A stretch of DNA of 64,000 bases from Pantoea sp. At-9b (GCF_000175935.2 NC_014837.1:4216001-4280000); one strand, 5' to 3'. Positions 1 to 12,726 are shown, numbered from the stretch's first letter. Made by a program: numbers and translations. The notes: generated by a model from the sequence alone, not told the origin.

Positions 1-760
<760 letters not shown>

Positions 761-792
761 TCATCTCTACACATCGATTATTTGCGGCCTGC

Positions 793-824
793 GAACATCC
801 ATACGTTTAGACGTCCAGATGCAC
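793..824 (-). promoter_or_regulatory. MetJ operator (met boxes) upstream of metF
   Basis: Tandem 8-bp units resembling the met box AGACGTCT: gaacatcc, atacgttt (6/8), agacgtcc (7/8), agatgcac. The two central units are the good ones. A possible -35 (TTGACG on the minus strand, complement of 848-853) lies just upstream. The adjacent metJ gene and methionine genes support MetJ-SAM repression. Confidence 0.75.
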
Positions 825-928
825 AAAATGAACGATCCGCCGTCAGGCGTCAACAGAAAATTAATGTACAGGCGTGACAAATATTCAACCAACATGAAGG
901 AGTTTCATGATCGCGCGGAGCAGATGAG

Positions 929-959
929 CCAGGCAGACGGTTTGGCACCGTCTGCCTGG
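929..959 (-). terminator. Long hairpin downstream of metL
   Basis: Perfect 13-bp inverted repeat (929-941 with 947-959) with a 5-nt loop, starting 9 nt beyond the metL stop. No U-tract follows on the minus strand, so it may be a weak terminator or an RNA-stabilising 3' hairpin rather than a classical intrinsic terminator. Confidence 0.55.
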
Positions 960-968
960 TAAGACAGG

Positions 969-3404
969 TTACAGCAGTTGTGCGAGGCGGTTAATGTCCG
1001 ACTGGATGGCCCCGGCGGTCACATCACGTCCGGCACCTGGCCCACGAATCACCAGCGGGTTGTCACGGTACCAGCGGCTTTCAATGGCGAACACGTTATC
1101 GCACGGCAGCAGCGCCGCCAGCGGATGTTCCGGGCGCACCGCTTCCACGCCGACGCGTGCTTTGCCGTTGGCATCAAAACGCGCCACATAACGCAACACC
1201 AGCCCCATCTCCTGCGCCGCTTCCAGCCGCTGAACCATCTGTTCGTTCAGCTCATCAGCGTTCTCAAAGAAGTGATCGATCGATTCACCTTCGCAGCTGG
1301 CAGGCACCAGCGACTCCACCCGCACCTGATCCGGTTCGATGTTGTAGCCCGCTTCACGGGCCAGAATCACCAACTTACGCATCACGTCCTGACCGGAAAG
1401 ATCAACGCGTGGGTCCGGTTCGGTTAACCCCTGCTGCCAGGCCTGATCCACCAGTTCGGTAAACGGCACGGTGCCATCAAACTGCAAAAACAGCCAGGAA
1501 AGCGTCCCGGAGAAGATGCCACTGATGGCCAAAATCGCGTCGCCGCTTTCACGCAAATCCCGCACGGTATGATTCACCGGCAAGCCTGCGCCGACAGTGG
1601 CGTTATACAACCAGTGACGACCGGTTTTGGTAAAAGCATCACGGATCTGCCGCCAGCTTTGGCTGTTCGACGCACCGGCTACCTTGTTGGCGCTGATCAC
1701 GTGGAAGCCGTGGCTGGCGAAATCCAGGTACTGCTGCGCCAGCGGCTCACTGGCGGTTACGTCCAGCACCACTAAATCATCAAACGGATGCGCACACATC
1801 CACAGGAACAATGACTCTTCATCGCGCTCTTCGGCTTCATCATCAAAGAATGCCAGAGCACGACTGGCATCAAGGCCGTCGTAACTTAACAGGCTACGGC
1901 GACTGTCTGCCACGCCTGCCAGCACAAATTCGAATCCGGTACGCGCCGACAGCGTCTCCTGCTCCCGCGCAAACAGCTCCAGCCAGCGAGAGCCGATGTT
2001 GCCTTTGCCGAACAGCATCAGGCCAATACGTTTTTCGGCACGGAACAATGACTGATGCAGTCCCTGAATCACATGCTGGGTAGGACCAACACGCAGCACC
2101 GCCACGATGCTGATATGTTCTTCTGACTGCCAGACAAACTCGACCGGCTGATCTTTAATTTGCTGCCAGAAGCGATGGCTGTGCAGCGGGTTACGCGTGA
2201 CACCGGCTCCCACCAACGCCACCAATGCTAAGCCATCGCGCAGTTGCAGATGGCCCGGTAGCGCGGCGTCCTGTAACAGGTTAAAGGCACTGTTCACCAC
2301 TTCCGAGGTGTAGCACAGTTGCAGCAACTGCCGATCAGGATGAGTGCCTACCGCCAGCGGGCGCAACTGCGCGCGCTTCAGCAGCAGATCAATTTCTTTG
2401 TTCAGCGTGGCAAAATCATGATTGTTGGGAATCTGGATCTCAATCAAGCAGACATCATCATGGCTGGTCACAATACGTGCACCTGTGCCCGAGGCCAGTA
2501 CGCGCTCAATGCGCGTTGAGCCTTGCTCCGGCTGATAGCTACAACGCAATTGCAGGTCGATATCGCTGTTCGACACCGGCTGCAAGGTGCGGGTATGCAG
2601 CACCGGCGCGGCGAGGCGCGCCAGTTCGCTCGCCTCATCCAGACGCAGTAACGGCAACAGGCAAGCGTCTGATACCTTACGCGGGTCAGCGCTGTACACC
2701 CCGGCCACATCGCTCCAGATCGTGACGCGCCCGACACCAGCCAGCGCGCCAATCTGGGTCGCTGAATAGTCGGAGCCGTTACGGCCCAGCAGCACCGTTT
2801 CACCGGCGTCATTGCGGCTGATAAAACCGGTCACCACCAGACGCTTATGGGGATGCTGTGTCAGCAGGGCCTGCAACAGCGGCCAGGATTTGCCTTCATC
2901 AACCTGCGGCTGCGCAGCACGTTCCGCACGCAGAAAATCGCGGGCATCCAGCCAAACCGCTTCGATATCGCGCTGGCTCAGCACCGCCGCCATCAGCCGT
3001 GCCGACCAGACTTCACCGTGTCCTACTACCTCGGCGTAGACTGCATCATTAATGGTGCCATCCAGCAGCGCCGCCAACTTTTCCAGATCACGAATAAAGG
3101 TTGCGGTGAGGGTTTCTGCGATTTCAGCCGGTAACAGCGACGCAATCAGCTCGCTGTGGAAACGCCGTAACGCCTGTTGCACCTGATGCGCTGACAACCG
3201 ATCGCTCTGACTCAGCTTGAGCCAACTGATCAGTTGGTTGGTGGTGCTGCCTGCGGCTGAAACCACCATCAAATCGCCCGGCTGGCTATAATCCGCCATA
3301 ATGCTGGCAACGCGTTGATAGCAACGGGTATCGGCCAGGCTACTGCCACCAAATTTATGCAACTGCTTACTGGTCGGCGTTCCCGCGCCTGCTGAAATCG
3401 TCAT
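969..3404 (-). CDS. metL: Bifunctional aspartokinase II / homoserine dehydrogenase II
   Basis: Catalyses the first (aspartate phosphorylation) and third (aspartate semialdehyde reduction) steps of the aspartate pathway towards methionine. The product is 811 aa, matching the usual 810. The N-terminal kinase has KFGGSS (residues 17-22) and GRNGSDYSAT; a central ACT-like region follows; the C-terminal dehydrogenase begins near LMLFGKGNIGSRWLEL and carries SANKVAG and FSGTLSWLF. The start follows a GAGGGG Shine-Dalgarno sequence. It lies 2 nt after the metB stop, so the two genes form one metBL operon repressed from the met boxes upstream of metB. A 13-bp hairpin follows the gene. Confidence 0.97.
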   Translation of the reverse strand: MTISAGAGTPTSKQLHKFGGSSLADTRCYQRVASIMADYSQPGDLMVVSAAGSTTNQLISWLKLSQSDRLSAHQVQQALRRFHSELIASLLPAEIAETLTATFIRDLEKLAALLDGTINDAVYAEVVGHGEVWSARLMAAVLSQRDIEAVWLDARDFLRAERAAQPQVDEGKSWPLLQALLTQHPHKRLVVTGFISRNDAGETVLLGRNGSDYSATQIGALAGVGRVTIWSDVAGVYSADPRKVSDACLLPLLRLDEASELARLAAPVLHTRTLQPVSNSDIDLQLRCSYQPEQGSTRIERVLASGTGARIVTSHDDVCLIEIQIPNNHDFATLNKEIDLLLKRAQLRPLAVGTHPDRQLLQLCYTSEVVNSAFNLLQDAALPGHLQLRDGLALVALVGAGVTRNPLHSHRFWQQIKDQPVEFVWQSEEHISIVAVLRVGPTQHVIQGLHQSLFRAEKRIGLMLFGKGNIGSRWLELFAREQETLSARTGFEFVLAGVADSRRSLLSYDGLDASRALAFFDDEAEERDEESLFLWMCAHPFDDLVVLDVTASEPLAQQYLDFASHGFHVISANKVAGASNSQSWRQIRDAFTKTGRHWLYNATVGAGLPVNHTVRDLRESGDAILAISGIFSGTLSWLFLQFDGTVPFTELVDQAWQQGLTEPDPRVDLSGQDVMRKLVILAREAGYNIEPDQVRVESLVPASCEGESIDHFFENADELNEQMVQRLEAAQEMGLVLRYVARFDANGKARVGVEAVRPEHPLAALLPCDNVFAIESRWYRDNPLVIRGPGAGRDVTAGAIQSDINRLAQLL

Positions 3405-3406
3405 GG

Positions 3407-4567
3407 TTACCCCTCGGCTGCGATCCTGAATGCATTATCCAGATCGGCGATTAAATCTTCGTGATCTTCAATTCCGACAGAAATACGTAGCAACGTTTCG
3501 GAAATTCCCGCTGCGGCACGTGCTTCAGCCGACATGCCAGCATGCGTCATGGTTGCCGTGTGTGAAATCAGACTTTCCACCCCGCCCAGCGACTCTGCCA
3601 GCGTGAACAGCTGCAACGCTTTGAGGAAACGGCGCAGGCGCGCTTCGTCGGCGTCCAGCTCGAAACTTAACATGGCGCCAAAACCGCGCTGTTGACGTAC
3701 CGCATACTCGTGACCGGCATTTTCCGGCAGGGAAGGATGATACAGTTTTTTGACCAGCGGTTGTTGCTTTAGGTAATCAACAATCGCCAGCGCATTGCGC
3801 TGTGCTGCCGCCATACGCGGGCCGAGCGTGCGCAAGCCGCGCAGCAGCAGGTAACTGTCAAAGGCCGCCCCGGTCACGCCAATATTGTTGGCCCACCAGG
3901 CGAGGTCCGTTGCCAGTGCCGGATCTTTGGCAATCACCGCACCCGCCACCACATCGGAGTGGCCGTTCAGGTATTTGGTGCAGGAGTGAATCACCAGATC
4001 GGCACCCAGTGCCAGCGGGTTTTGCAGTGCCGGGCTAAGGAAGGTGTTATCCACCACGCTGATGGCACCGGCTTCACGTGCTGCCTGGCAAATCGCGGCG
4101 ATATCCACCACGCGTAATAAAGGATTGCTGGGGCTTTCGACCAGTACCAGTTTCGGTTTTTCCGCCAGTGCTGCCTGCAATGCCGCTTTATCGCCCTGAT
4201 CGACAAACTTCACCCGGTACGCGCCACGCTTGCTCAGACTGTCGAACAGGCGGTAGCTGCCGCCGTAGCAATCGTGCGGCGCGACCAGCAAATCACCCGG
4301 TTTCAGGAACACCGTGGTCACCAGATGAATCGCTGACATGCCGGTATTGGTTAATACCGCGCCTGCGCCACCTTCCAGTTCTGCCAGCGCACGTTGCACG
4401 ACGTCACGCGTCGGGTTGCCGCGACGAGAGTAGTCATGAGCGCGTGGCTGGTTGAAGTCGAGGAAGTTATAGGTGCTGGAGAGGTGAATCGGTGGGACAA
4501 CGCAGCCATATTGCTCGTCATCATTCAAACCGCTGCGCACTGCGATGGTTGCCTGTTTACGCGTCAT
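3407..4567 (-). CDS. metB: Cystathionine gamma-synthase
   Basis: PLP enzyme joining O-succinylhomoserine and cysteine to cystathionine in methionine synthesis. The start at 4567 gives MTRKQATIAVRSGLND, the same start and 386-residue length as in E. coli; an upstream in-frame extension to 4606 has no family support. The PLP lysine is Lys198 in HSCTKYLNGHSD; the conserved YSRRGNPTRD and SVVDNTFLSP are also present. First gene of the metBL operon, divergent from metJ across a 277-bp region carrying tandem met boxes. Confidence 0.97.
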   Translation of the reverse strand: MTRKQATIAVRSGLNDDEQYGCVVPPIHLSSTYNFLDFNQPRAHDYSRRGNPTRDVVQRALAELEGGAGAVLTNTGMSAIHLVTTVFLKPGDLLVAPHDCYGGSYRLFDSLSKRGAYRVKFVDQGDKAALQAALAEKPKLVLVESPSNPLLRVVDIAAICQAAREAGAISVVDNTFLSPALQNPLALGADLVIHSCTKYLNGHSDVVAGAVIAKDPALATDLAWWANNIGVTGAAFDSYLLLRGLRTLGPRMAAAQRNALAIVDYLKQQPLVKKLYHPSLPENAGHEYAVRQQRGFGAMLSFELDADEARLRRFLKALQLFTLAESLGGVESLISHTATMTHAGMSAEARAAAGISETLLRISVGIEDHEDLIADLDNAFRIAAEG

Positions 4568-4625
4568 GGTGCTTACTGTTCCTGAAGAGTAAAAAGAAGA
4601 GGCCACAGGATAGCATTCCGACGAT

Positions 4626-4665
4626 AGACGTCAATACATCTGGACATCTAAATGTCTTTGCGTAT
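4626..4665. promoter_or_regulatory. Tandem met boxes between metB and metJ
   Basis: Contiguous 8-mers on the plus strand: agacgtca (7/8 to AGACGTCT), atacatct (6/8), ggacatct (6/8), aaatgtct (6/8), ttgcgtat (4/8). MetJ dimers bind adjacent boxes cooperatively, so this array should repress both metBL and, by autoregulation, metJ. The rest of the 4568-4844 gap holds no gene. Confidence 0.85.
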
Positions 4666-4844
4666 AGATTGAGCAAAGCATCAATACCCGCTAAAATTAC
4701 GCGTCATCGCCTGGTGTTCAGCGCGCTTTCTCCGGGAAAGTGATGTTTAAGCATAAAACCTGCATTTTCAGGGGTCAGGCACCAAGAAATCGGGCATAAT
4801 CAACGGATTTCCCCACATTCCACTTTTATTGATTAAGGTAACCC

Positions 4845-5162
4845 ATGGCTGAATGGAACGGCGAATATATCAGCCCTTACGCTGAGCACGGTAAGAAGAG
4901 CGAGCAGGTTAAAAAGATTACTGTATCTATCCCGCTGAAAGTGCTGAAAATTTTAACGGATGAACGCACCCGTCGTCAGGTGAATAACCTGCGTCATGCC
5001 ACCAACAGCGAACTGCTGTGCGAAGCCTTTTTGCATGCTTTCACCGGTCAGCCGCTGCCGGACGATGTTGATCTGCGCAAAGAACGTAGTGATGAGATCC
5101 CGGAAGAAGCGAAGAAGATCATGCGTGAGATGGGCATCAATCCCGATACCTGGGAATACTGA
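4845..5162 (+). CDS. metJ: Methionine regulon repressor MetJ
   Basis: Ribbon-helix-helix repressor that uses S-adenosylmethionine as corepressor and binds met boxes. The product is 105 aa, identical in length to the E. coli protein and nearly identical in sequence: [20 protein letters not shown] followed by [19 protein letters not shown] (the DNA-binding beta strand and helix A) and ending INPDTWEY. A clear intrinsic terminator begins about 17 nt after the stop. Divergent from metB, which it controls. Confidence 0.98.
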   Translation: MAEWNGEYISPYAEHGKKSEQVKKITVSIPLKVLKILTDERTRRQVNNLRHATNSELLCEAFLHAFTGQPLPDDVDLRKERSDEIPEEAKKIMREMGINPDTWEY

Positions 5163-5172
5163 AGCCAGAAAC

Positions 5173-5202
5173 AAAAAAACCCAGCCGAAGCTGGGTTTTT
5201 TC
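5173..5202. terminator. Bidirectional intrinsic terminator between metJ and rpmE
   Basis: CCCAGC-CGAA-GCTGGG hairpin (5180-5195) with A7 before and T7 after it, so it can serve metJ on the plus strand and rpmE on the minus strand. Confidence 0.9.
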
Positions 5203-5241
5203 TTGTAGCCGACTCCCGTAAGAGTCGACGACAAACAAATC

Positions 5242-5457
5242 TTATTTCTTGCTGGTCGGCAGGCTGAAACGCTTGTTGAAGCGATCAACACGGCCACCGG
5301 TGTCAACAACACGCTGCTTACCAGTGTAGAACGGGTGGCATTTGCCGCACACGTCCAGGTTCAGGTTGTGAGCCATAGTAGAGCGAGTATTGATCACGTT
5401 ACCGCAAGAGCAAGTGATGGTCACTGCTTCGTATTTCGGGTGAATACCTTGTTTCAT
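5242..5457 (-). CDS. rpmE: 50S ribosomal protein L31, zinc-binding (C+) form
   Basis: Large-subunit protein contributing to the 30S-50S bridge. The product is 71 aa starting [20 protein letters not shown]. The four zinc-ligand cysteines are present (C16, C18, C37, C40), marking the zinc-dependent paralogue that is replaced by YkgM-type L31 under zinc limitation in enterics. Its own promoter (minus strand, 5577-5605) lies more than 100 nt upstream and overlaps the region just before priA. Confidence 0.98.
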   Translation of the reverse strand: MKQGIHPKYEAVTITCSCGNVINTRSTMAHNLNLDVCGKCHPFYTGKQRVVDTGGRVDRFNKRFSLPTSKK

Positions 5458-5576
5458 GGGAGAACCTCATAAAAGGCCGTGTCGCTCTCCGTGCCAGGCC
5501 AAACCTGCACAGCACCACACGCGGTTGAACAATTAATGTGTACTCTTTGACGAGCGATTCTCATCAAAGGCGGCGT

Positions 5577-7882
<2,306 letters not shown>

Positions 7883-8049
7883 GTCACGCCATATCTGCGA
7901 GACGGATCGAAAAAAGTCGCACAAGTCACAATTTTTATGCAAATTAAGTAACAACACCGCCCACGGTTCGGTTAACAATAGTGCCGACCCGGCAGATACC
8001 CGCCTTTCGTCAGACATTCAACGCACCGAACTGCGTCAGGAGTAAAACG

Positions 8050-9087
8050 TTGGACCAGAAGCAACCCTCAACCACCGCCACCATGAAAGATGTGGCTGAG
8101 AAAGCGGGCGTTTCGACCGCCACGGTTTCTCGTGCGTTGATGAACCCGGAAAAAGTCTCGGCAGCCACCCGGCAGAAGGTGGAACAGGCAGTGATTGCCG
8201 TCGGGTATGCCCCTCACGGTCTGGCACGCAACGCCAAACGCGGTGAAACACAAACCATTCTGGTCATCGTGCCGGATATCTGCGATCCCTTTTTCAGTGA
8301 AATCATCCGCGGGGTAGAAGTGACCGCCGCGCAGGAAGGGTATCTGGTGTTGATTGGCGATTGCGCTCACCAGAACCAACAGGAAAAAACCTTTCTCAAT
8401 CTGATGCTGACACGCCAGATTGACGGCATGGTGCTGCTCGGTTCACAGCTGCCTTTCGAGGCAGGCGTGGAAGATCAACGCAACCTGCCACCGATGGTGA
8501 TGGGCAACGAATTCGCCCCGGAAATGGCGCTGCCCACGGTGCATATCGATAACCTGACCGCGGCCTTTGAGGCGGTGAATCATCTGCTGCAACTGGGCCA
8601 TCGTCAGATTGCCTGCATTACCGGCCCTGAACATGTCCCGCTGTGCCAGTATCGTTTACAGGGGTACATTCAGGCGCTGCGGCGCAGTAATTTGCCTGTC
8701 GATCCCACGCTGATTGTGCACGGCGATTTTACCTTTGAAGCGGGCGCAACGGCGTTGAAGCAGCTGATGAGCCTGCCGAACCCACCGAAAGCGCTGTTTT
8801 GTCATAGCGATTTGATGGCGCTGGGGGCCATGAATCAGGCACGCAAGCTGGGGATGCGCATCCCGCAGGATCTCTCGGTGGTGGGCTTCGACGACATCGA
8901 ACTGGCGCAATACTACGATCCGCCCTTGACCACCGTGGCCCAACCGCGTTTTGACATTGGCCGCGAAGCGATGCTGCTGTTGCTGGATGAGTTACAGGGC
9001 AAACGTGTCAACAACGGTTCACGCCTGCTTGATGCGGAATTGCGCGTCCGTGGCAGCACAGCCCCTGTCGCAAAACGGGAAAAATGA
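8050..9087 (+). CDS. cytR: LacI-family repressor CytR, TTG start
   Basis: Cytidine-responsive anti-activator that works with CRP on nucleoside uptake and catabolism genes. The LacI-type HTH is TMKDVAEKAGVSTATVSRAL at the N-terminus, followed by a periplasmic-binding-protein-like effector domain (VPDICDPFFSEIIRG, HIDNLTAAF, VVGFDDIEL). I chose TTG at 8050: a CAGGAGT Shine-Dalgarno sequence precedes it, and it gives the same 11 residues before the internal MKDV as in E. coli CytR (345 aa total). An internal ATG at 8083 would delete that arm. Its likely regulatory target nupC-like also lies in this window (56285). Confidence 0.93.
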   Translation: MDQKQPSTTATMKDVAEKAGVSTATVSRALMNPEKVSAATRQKVEQAVIAVGYAPHGLARNAKRGETQTILVIVPDICDPFFSEIIRGVEVTAAQEGYLVLIGDCAHQNQQEKTFLNLMLTRQIDGMVLLGSQLPFEAGVEDQRNLPPMVMGNEFAPEMALPTVHIDNLTAAFEAVNHLLQLGHRQIACITGPEHVPLCQYRLQGYIQALRRSNLPVDPTLIVHGDFTFEAGATALKQLMSLPNPPKALFCHSDLMALGAMNQARKLGMRIPQDLSVVGFDDIELAQYYDPPLTTVAQPRFDIGREAMLLLLDELQGKRVNNGSRLLDAELRVRGSTAPVAKREK

Positions 9088-9233
9088 CTACCTTTACAAC
9101 GCATTTTCAGCGGATTCTTAAGGCAGTCTTCGCTGGTCAAACTTCCAGCCCTTGAGTAACATGGCGCATTCCTTGCCGGGCAATTAACAGCACATTTACA
9201 GGCCCGCATTTTTTAAAGGGTATCAGAACGAGA

Positions 9234-10115
9234 GTGGCACAAAGAGATTACGTAGGCCGCGGGCGTTCAACAGGGACGCGTCGCAAAAAAAGCACAGGCC
9301 GTAGCAAGAAAAGCAAAGGCGGTTCTGGCACCTCCAAACTGATGATCGTACTGGCTGCGGCTGTACTGGTCACCTTTGCCGGTGGCTTATGGTTCATCTC
9401 CCATCATAAGAAAGAAGAGTCACCGGTCATCCCGGATCATAAAGCAACCGGTAATGGCCTGCCGCCGAAGCCCGAAGAACGCTGGAAATACATCAAAGAG
9501 TTGGAGAATCGCCAGCTCACCGTTCCTACCCCTACAGAGCCGTCAGCAGGGGGTGGCATCCAGTCGCAAACGCAGTTGACGGATGAACAGCGCCAGTTGC
9601 TGGAGCAAATGCAGGCGGATATGCGCCAGCAACCCACACAGTTGAATGAAGTGCCGTGGAATGAACAAACCCCGGCGCAGCGCCAGCAAACGCTGCAGCG
9701 CCAACAACAGCAGCAACAACAATTGCAGCGTCAGCAACAGGTGCAGCAACAGCAGTTGCAACGTCAGCAGCAGCAGATGCAGCAACAGCAACCGGTAACC
9801 CGCCAACAGTCGGCACCGATTACGCGTGAGCCTGAGCCACAAACCCGACCGCAGGAAACCGCGAAAGCGAAACCGGTCGAGAAACCGTCACAACGTTGGA
9901 TGGTGCAGTGTGGTTCATTCAAGGGCACCGACCAGGCTGAGTCGGCTCGTGCCGCGCTCGCTTTCGAAGGTTTTGAGAGCCGGATTACCACCGGCGGCGG
10001 CTGGAATCGCGTGGTGATTGGGCCATTTAAAGATCGCAGCAGCGCTGACAGTACCGTGAAACGCCTGCACAGTTCCGGCCACGGAAACTGTATTCCCCTC
10101 GCATTGGGGGGTTGA
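9234..10115 (+). CDS. ftsN: Cell division protein FtsN, GTG start
   Basis: Bitopic inner-membrane protein that triggers septal peptidoglycan synthesis. It starts with GTG ([19 protein letters not shown]): basic cytoplasmic tail 1-34, TM helix about 35-55, essential periplasmic helices in [18 protein letters not shown], a linker, and a C-terminal SPOR domain (about 222-293, [10 protein letters not shown]) that binds denuded glycan; its cysteine pair is C226/C286. The 293 aa are shorter than the E. coli 319. Residues 150-192 are almost only Gln and Arg, much purer in Gln than the E. coli linker. The stop codon overlaps the -35 of the hslVU promoter. Confidence 0.96.
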   Translation: MAQRDYVGRGRSTGTRRKKSTGRSKKSKGGSGTSKLMIVLAAAVLVTFAGGLWFISHHKKEESPVIPDHKATGNGLPPKPEERWKYIKELENRQLTVPTPTEPSAGGGIQSQTQLTDEQRQLLEQMQADMRQQPTQLNEVPWNEQTPAQRQQTLQRQQQQQQQLQRQQQVQQQQLQRQQQQMQQQQPVTRQQSAPITREPEPQTRPQETAKAKPVEKPSQRWMVQCGSFKGTDQAESARAALAFEGFESRITTGGGWNRVVIGPFKDRSSADSTVKRLHSSGHGNCIPLALGG

Positions 10116-10138
10116 AACCCTCTCAATTTACCCCATAT
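10111..10138 (+). promoter_or_regulatory. Sigma-32 (heat-shock) promoter of hslVU
   Basis: GTTGAAA (10111-10117), 13-bp spacer, CCCCATAT (10131-10138), close to the RpoH consensus CTTGAAA-N13-17-CCCCATNT. The ftsN TGA lies inside the -35 element. Confidence 0.88.
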
Positions 10139-10151
10139 CAGGTTGCATGAT

Positions 10152-10174
10152 ACTCCGCGCTGAGTGCGCGGAGT
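10152..10174 (+). promoter_or_regulatory. GC-rich hairpin in the hslVU 5' leader
   Basis: Perfect 9-bp stem ACTCCGCGC / GCGCGGAGT with the 5-nt loop TGAGT, located between the sigma-32 promoter and the hslV GTG. A stem-loop at this place is known to stabilise hslVU mRNA in E. coli; that role is assumed here by position. Confidence 0.7.
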
Positions 10175-10203
10175 CCTTTTCTACTGCAACAAGGGGTCTG
10201 CCC

Positions 10204-10734
10204 GTGACAACAATAGTAAGTGTGCGACGCAACGGCCAGGTAGTGATTGGCGGCGATGGCCAGGCTACTCTCGGCAATACCGTAATGAAAGGCAATGTTA
10301 AAAAAGTGCGTCGTCTTTACAACGACAAAGTGATTGCCGGTTTTGCTGGCGGCACCGCAGATGCCTTCACCCTCTTCGAACTGTTCGAACGCAAGCTGGA
10401 AATGCACCAGGGTCATCTGGTGAAAGCCGCCGTCGAGCTGGCTAAAGACTGGCGTACCGACCGGATGCTGCGTCGTCTGGAAGCACTGCTGGCGGTCGCG
10501 GATGAATCCGCGTCACTGATCATCAGCGGTAATGGTGATGTCATCCAACCAGAAAATGATCTGATTGCCATCGGTTCGGGTGGACCTTACGCCCAGGCAG
10601 CGGCACGCGCCCTGCTGGAAAATACTGAGTTGGGTGCCAAGGATATCGTCGCCAAAGCGCTCGATATCGCGGGTGATATCTGCATCTACACCAACCATAA
10701 CGTTAACTTCGAAGAATTACCGTCTAAGGCGTAA
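10204..10734 (+). CDS. hslV: ATP-dependent protease peptidase subunit HslV (ClpQ)
   Basis: Proteasome-like threonine peptidase forming a double hexamer that degrades unfolded substrates fed by HslU. GTG at 10204 gives 176 aa beginning [11 protein letters not shown]; removal of Met exposes the nucleophile Thr. The conserved [21 protein letters not shown] and [15 protein letters not shown] follow. A longer reading to an upstream ATG at 10147 would bury the catalytic threonine and run through the leader hairpin. Followed 11 nt later by hslU; transcribed from the sigma-32 promoter. Confidence 0.98.
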   Translation: MTTIVSVRRNGQVVIGGDGQATLGNTVMKGNVKKVRRLYNDKVIAGFAGGTADAFTLFELFERKLEMHQGHLVKAAVELAKDWRTDRMLRRLEALLAVADESASLIISGNGDVIQPENDLIAIGSGGPYAQAAARALLENTELGAKDIVAKALDIAGDICIYTNHNVNFEELPSKA

Positions 10735-10745
10735 GGATCAAAACC

Positions 10746-12077
10746 ATGTCTGAGATGACTCCCCGCGAGATTGTCAGCGAACTGAATCGCTTTATTATCG
10801 GCCAGGACGGCGCGAAACGTGCCGTGGCCATTGCGCTGCGTAACCGCTGGCGTCGTATGCAGCTCGACGAAGAGCTGCGCCATGAAGTCACCCCGAAAAA
10901 TATTCTGATGATCGGCCCGACCGGTGTCGGTAAAACCGAGATTGCCCGTCGTCTGGCCAAATTGGCCCATGCGCCGTTCATCAAAGTAGAAGCCACCAAA
11001 TTCACCGAAGTAGGCTATGTCGGTAAAGAAGTGGATTCCATCATTCGCGATCTGACCGATGCGGCCGTGAAAATGGTGCGCATTCAGGCGATTGAGAAAA
11101 ACAAATACCGTGCCGAAGAGATGGCTGAAGAGCGCATTCTCGACGTGCTGATCCCGCCCGCGAAAAATAACTGGGGCCAGCCGGAACACACGGCTGAACC
11201 TTCTGCGGCGCGCCAGTCGTTCCGCAAGAAATTGCGTGAAGGCCAGTTGGACGATAAAGAGATTGAGATCGATCTGGCTGCTGCACCGATGGGTGTAGAG
11301 ATCATGGCACCGCCGGGTATGGAAGAGATGACCAGCCAGCTGCAATCCATGTTCCAGAACTTGGGTGGTCAAAAGCAGAAGCCACGTAAGCTGAAAATCA
11401 AAGACGCCCTGAAACTGCTGATTGAAGAAGAAGCTGCCAAACTGGTGAACCCGGAAGAGCTGAAGCAGGACGCCATCGAAGCGGTTGAGCAACACGGCAT
11501 CGTGTTTATCGATGAGATCGACAAAATCTGTAAACGCGGCCAGACCTCTGGCCCGGATGTGTCACGTGAAGGCGTGCAGCGCGACCTGCTGCCGCTGGTC
11601 GAAGGTTGTACCGTTTCAACCAAACACGGCATGGTGAAAACCGATCACATCCTGTTTATCGCGTCTGGTGCGTTCCAGGTGGCCAGCCCGTCTGACCTGA
11701 TTCCTGAATTGCAGGGACGCCTGCCGATTCGTGTTGAATTGCAGGCACTGACGGTGAACGATTTTGAACGCATCCTGACGGAGCCGAATGCCTCTGTCAC
11801 CGTGCAATACAAAGCGCTGATGGCGACTGAAGGCGTGAATGTTGATTTCACCGACGACGGTATCCGTCGCATCGCTGAAGCGGCGTGGCAGGTAAACGAA
11901 ACCACCGAGAACATCGGTGCGCGTCGTCTGCATACCGTGCTGGAGCGTCTGATGGAAGATATCTCCTACGACGCCAGCGATCGTAACGGCGAGTCCATTA
12001 CCATCGATGCAGAGTATGTTGGTAAGCATCTGGATCAACTGGTGGCTGACGAAGACCTGAGCCGCTTTATCCTGTAA
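10746..12077 (+). CDS. hslU: HslUV unfoldase ATPase HslU (ClpY)
   Basis: AAA+ hexameric unfoldase that threads substrates into HslV. The product is 443 aa, the usual length. Walker [16 protein letters not shown] is near residue 60; the GYVG pore motif lies in [13 protein letters not shown]; an intermediate I-domain spans about 110-240; Walker B is VFIDEIDKI; the sensor/arginine region includes [11 protein letters not shown]; the C-terminal tail LSRFIL docks into HslV. Second gene of the heat-shock operon; a strong terminator follows. In E. coli menA comes next, but here the next gene is rraA. Confidence 0.98.
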   Translation: MSEMTPREIVSELNRFIIGQDGAKRAVAIALRNRWRRMQLDEELRHEVTPKNILMIGPTGVGKTEIARRLAKLAHAPFIKVEATKFTEVGYVGKEVDSIIRDLTDAAVKMVRIQAIEKNKYRAEEMAEERILDVLIPPAKNNWGQPEHTAEPSAARQSFRKKLREGQLDDKEIEIDLAAAPMGVEIMAPPGMEEMTSQLQSMFQNLGGQKQKPRKLKIKDALKLLIEEEAAKLVNPEELKQDAIEAVEQHGIVFIDEIDKICKRGQTSGPDVSREGVQRDLLPLVEGCTVSTKHGMVKTDHILFIASGAFQVASPSDLIPELQGRLPIRVELQALTVNDFERILTEPNASVTVQYKALMATEGVNVDFTDDGIRRIAEAAWQVNETTENIGARRLHTVLERLMEDISYDASDRNGESITIDAEYVGKHLDQLVADEDLSRFIL

Positions 12078-12094
12078 GCGACAACACCAGCCAA

Positions 12095-12122
12095 GCCCGG
12101 CCTCTGTGCCGGGCATTTTTTT
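12095..12122 (+). terminator. Intrinsic terminator of hslVU
   Basis: GCCCGGC-CTCTGT-GCCGGGC hairpin (12095-12114), followed after one A by T7. Confidence 0.92.
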
Positions 12123-12227
12123 GCACAGGATATTGATGTAGCGCTTTTTTTAGCAGGTGATGATTTTGCCAACACTTGCCAGATAGCGATATACTTACCG
12201 CTCCTGTGGCAAACAGACGACATCACT

Positions 12228-12713
12228 ATGAAATACGATACATCTGCACTCTGCGATATCTACCATGAAGAAGTGAACGTTGTTGAACCGCTTTTTTCGA
12301 ACTTTGGTGGACGCACCTCATTTGGTGGCCAGATAACCACAGTGAAATGTTTTGAAGACAACGGCCTGTTATACGACCTGCTGGAAGAGAATGGCCGCGG
12401 TCGTGTCCTGCTGGTTGATGGCGGGGGGTCCGTGCGTCGCGCACTGGTGGATGCCGAGGTGGCGCGTCTGGCGGTGCAAAACGAGTGGGAAGGGATTGTG
12501 GTGTACGGCTCAGTACGTCAAGTGGACGAGCTGGAAGAGCTGGAACTCGGTATTCAGGCAATTGCGGCCATTCCGGTCGGCGCTGCCGGTGAGGGCATTG
12601 GCGAAAGTGATGTGCGCGTCAATTTTGGCGGCGTGACGTTCTTCTCGGGCGATCATCTCTACGCCGACAATACCGGCATGATCCTGTCGGAAGATGCGCT
12701 CGATATCGAATAA
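12228..12713 (+). CDS. rraA: Regulator of ribonuclease activity A
   Basis: Trimeric protein that binds RNase E and dampens mRNA decay. The product is 161 aa, the E. coli length, with the family features [40 protein letters not shown] and [14 protein letters not shown]. The fold derives from the HMG aldolase-like family; no catalytic role is implied. Its own short upstream region (12123-12227) separates it from hslU. Convergent with zapB across a small hairpin. Confidence 0.97.
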   Translation: MKYDTSALCDIYHEEVNVVEPLFSNFGGRTSFGGQITTVKCFEDNGLLYDLLEENGRGRVLLVDGGGSVRRALVDAEVARLAVQNEWEGIVVYGSVRQVDELEELELGIQAIAAIPVGAAGEGIGESDVRVNFGGVTFFSGDHLYADNTGMILSEDALDIE

Positions 12714-12726
12714 TTGCGGATACGAA

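Noticed and set aside
9543-9842. Leucine-rich open frames opposite the ftsN linker
   Set aside because: Artefact of CAG/CAA repeats read in antisense as CTG/TTG; not a membrane protein gene.
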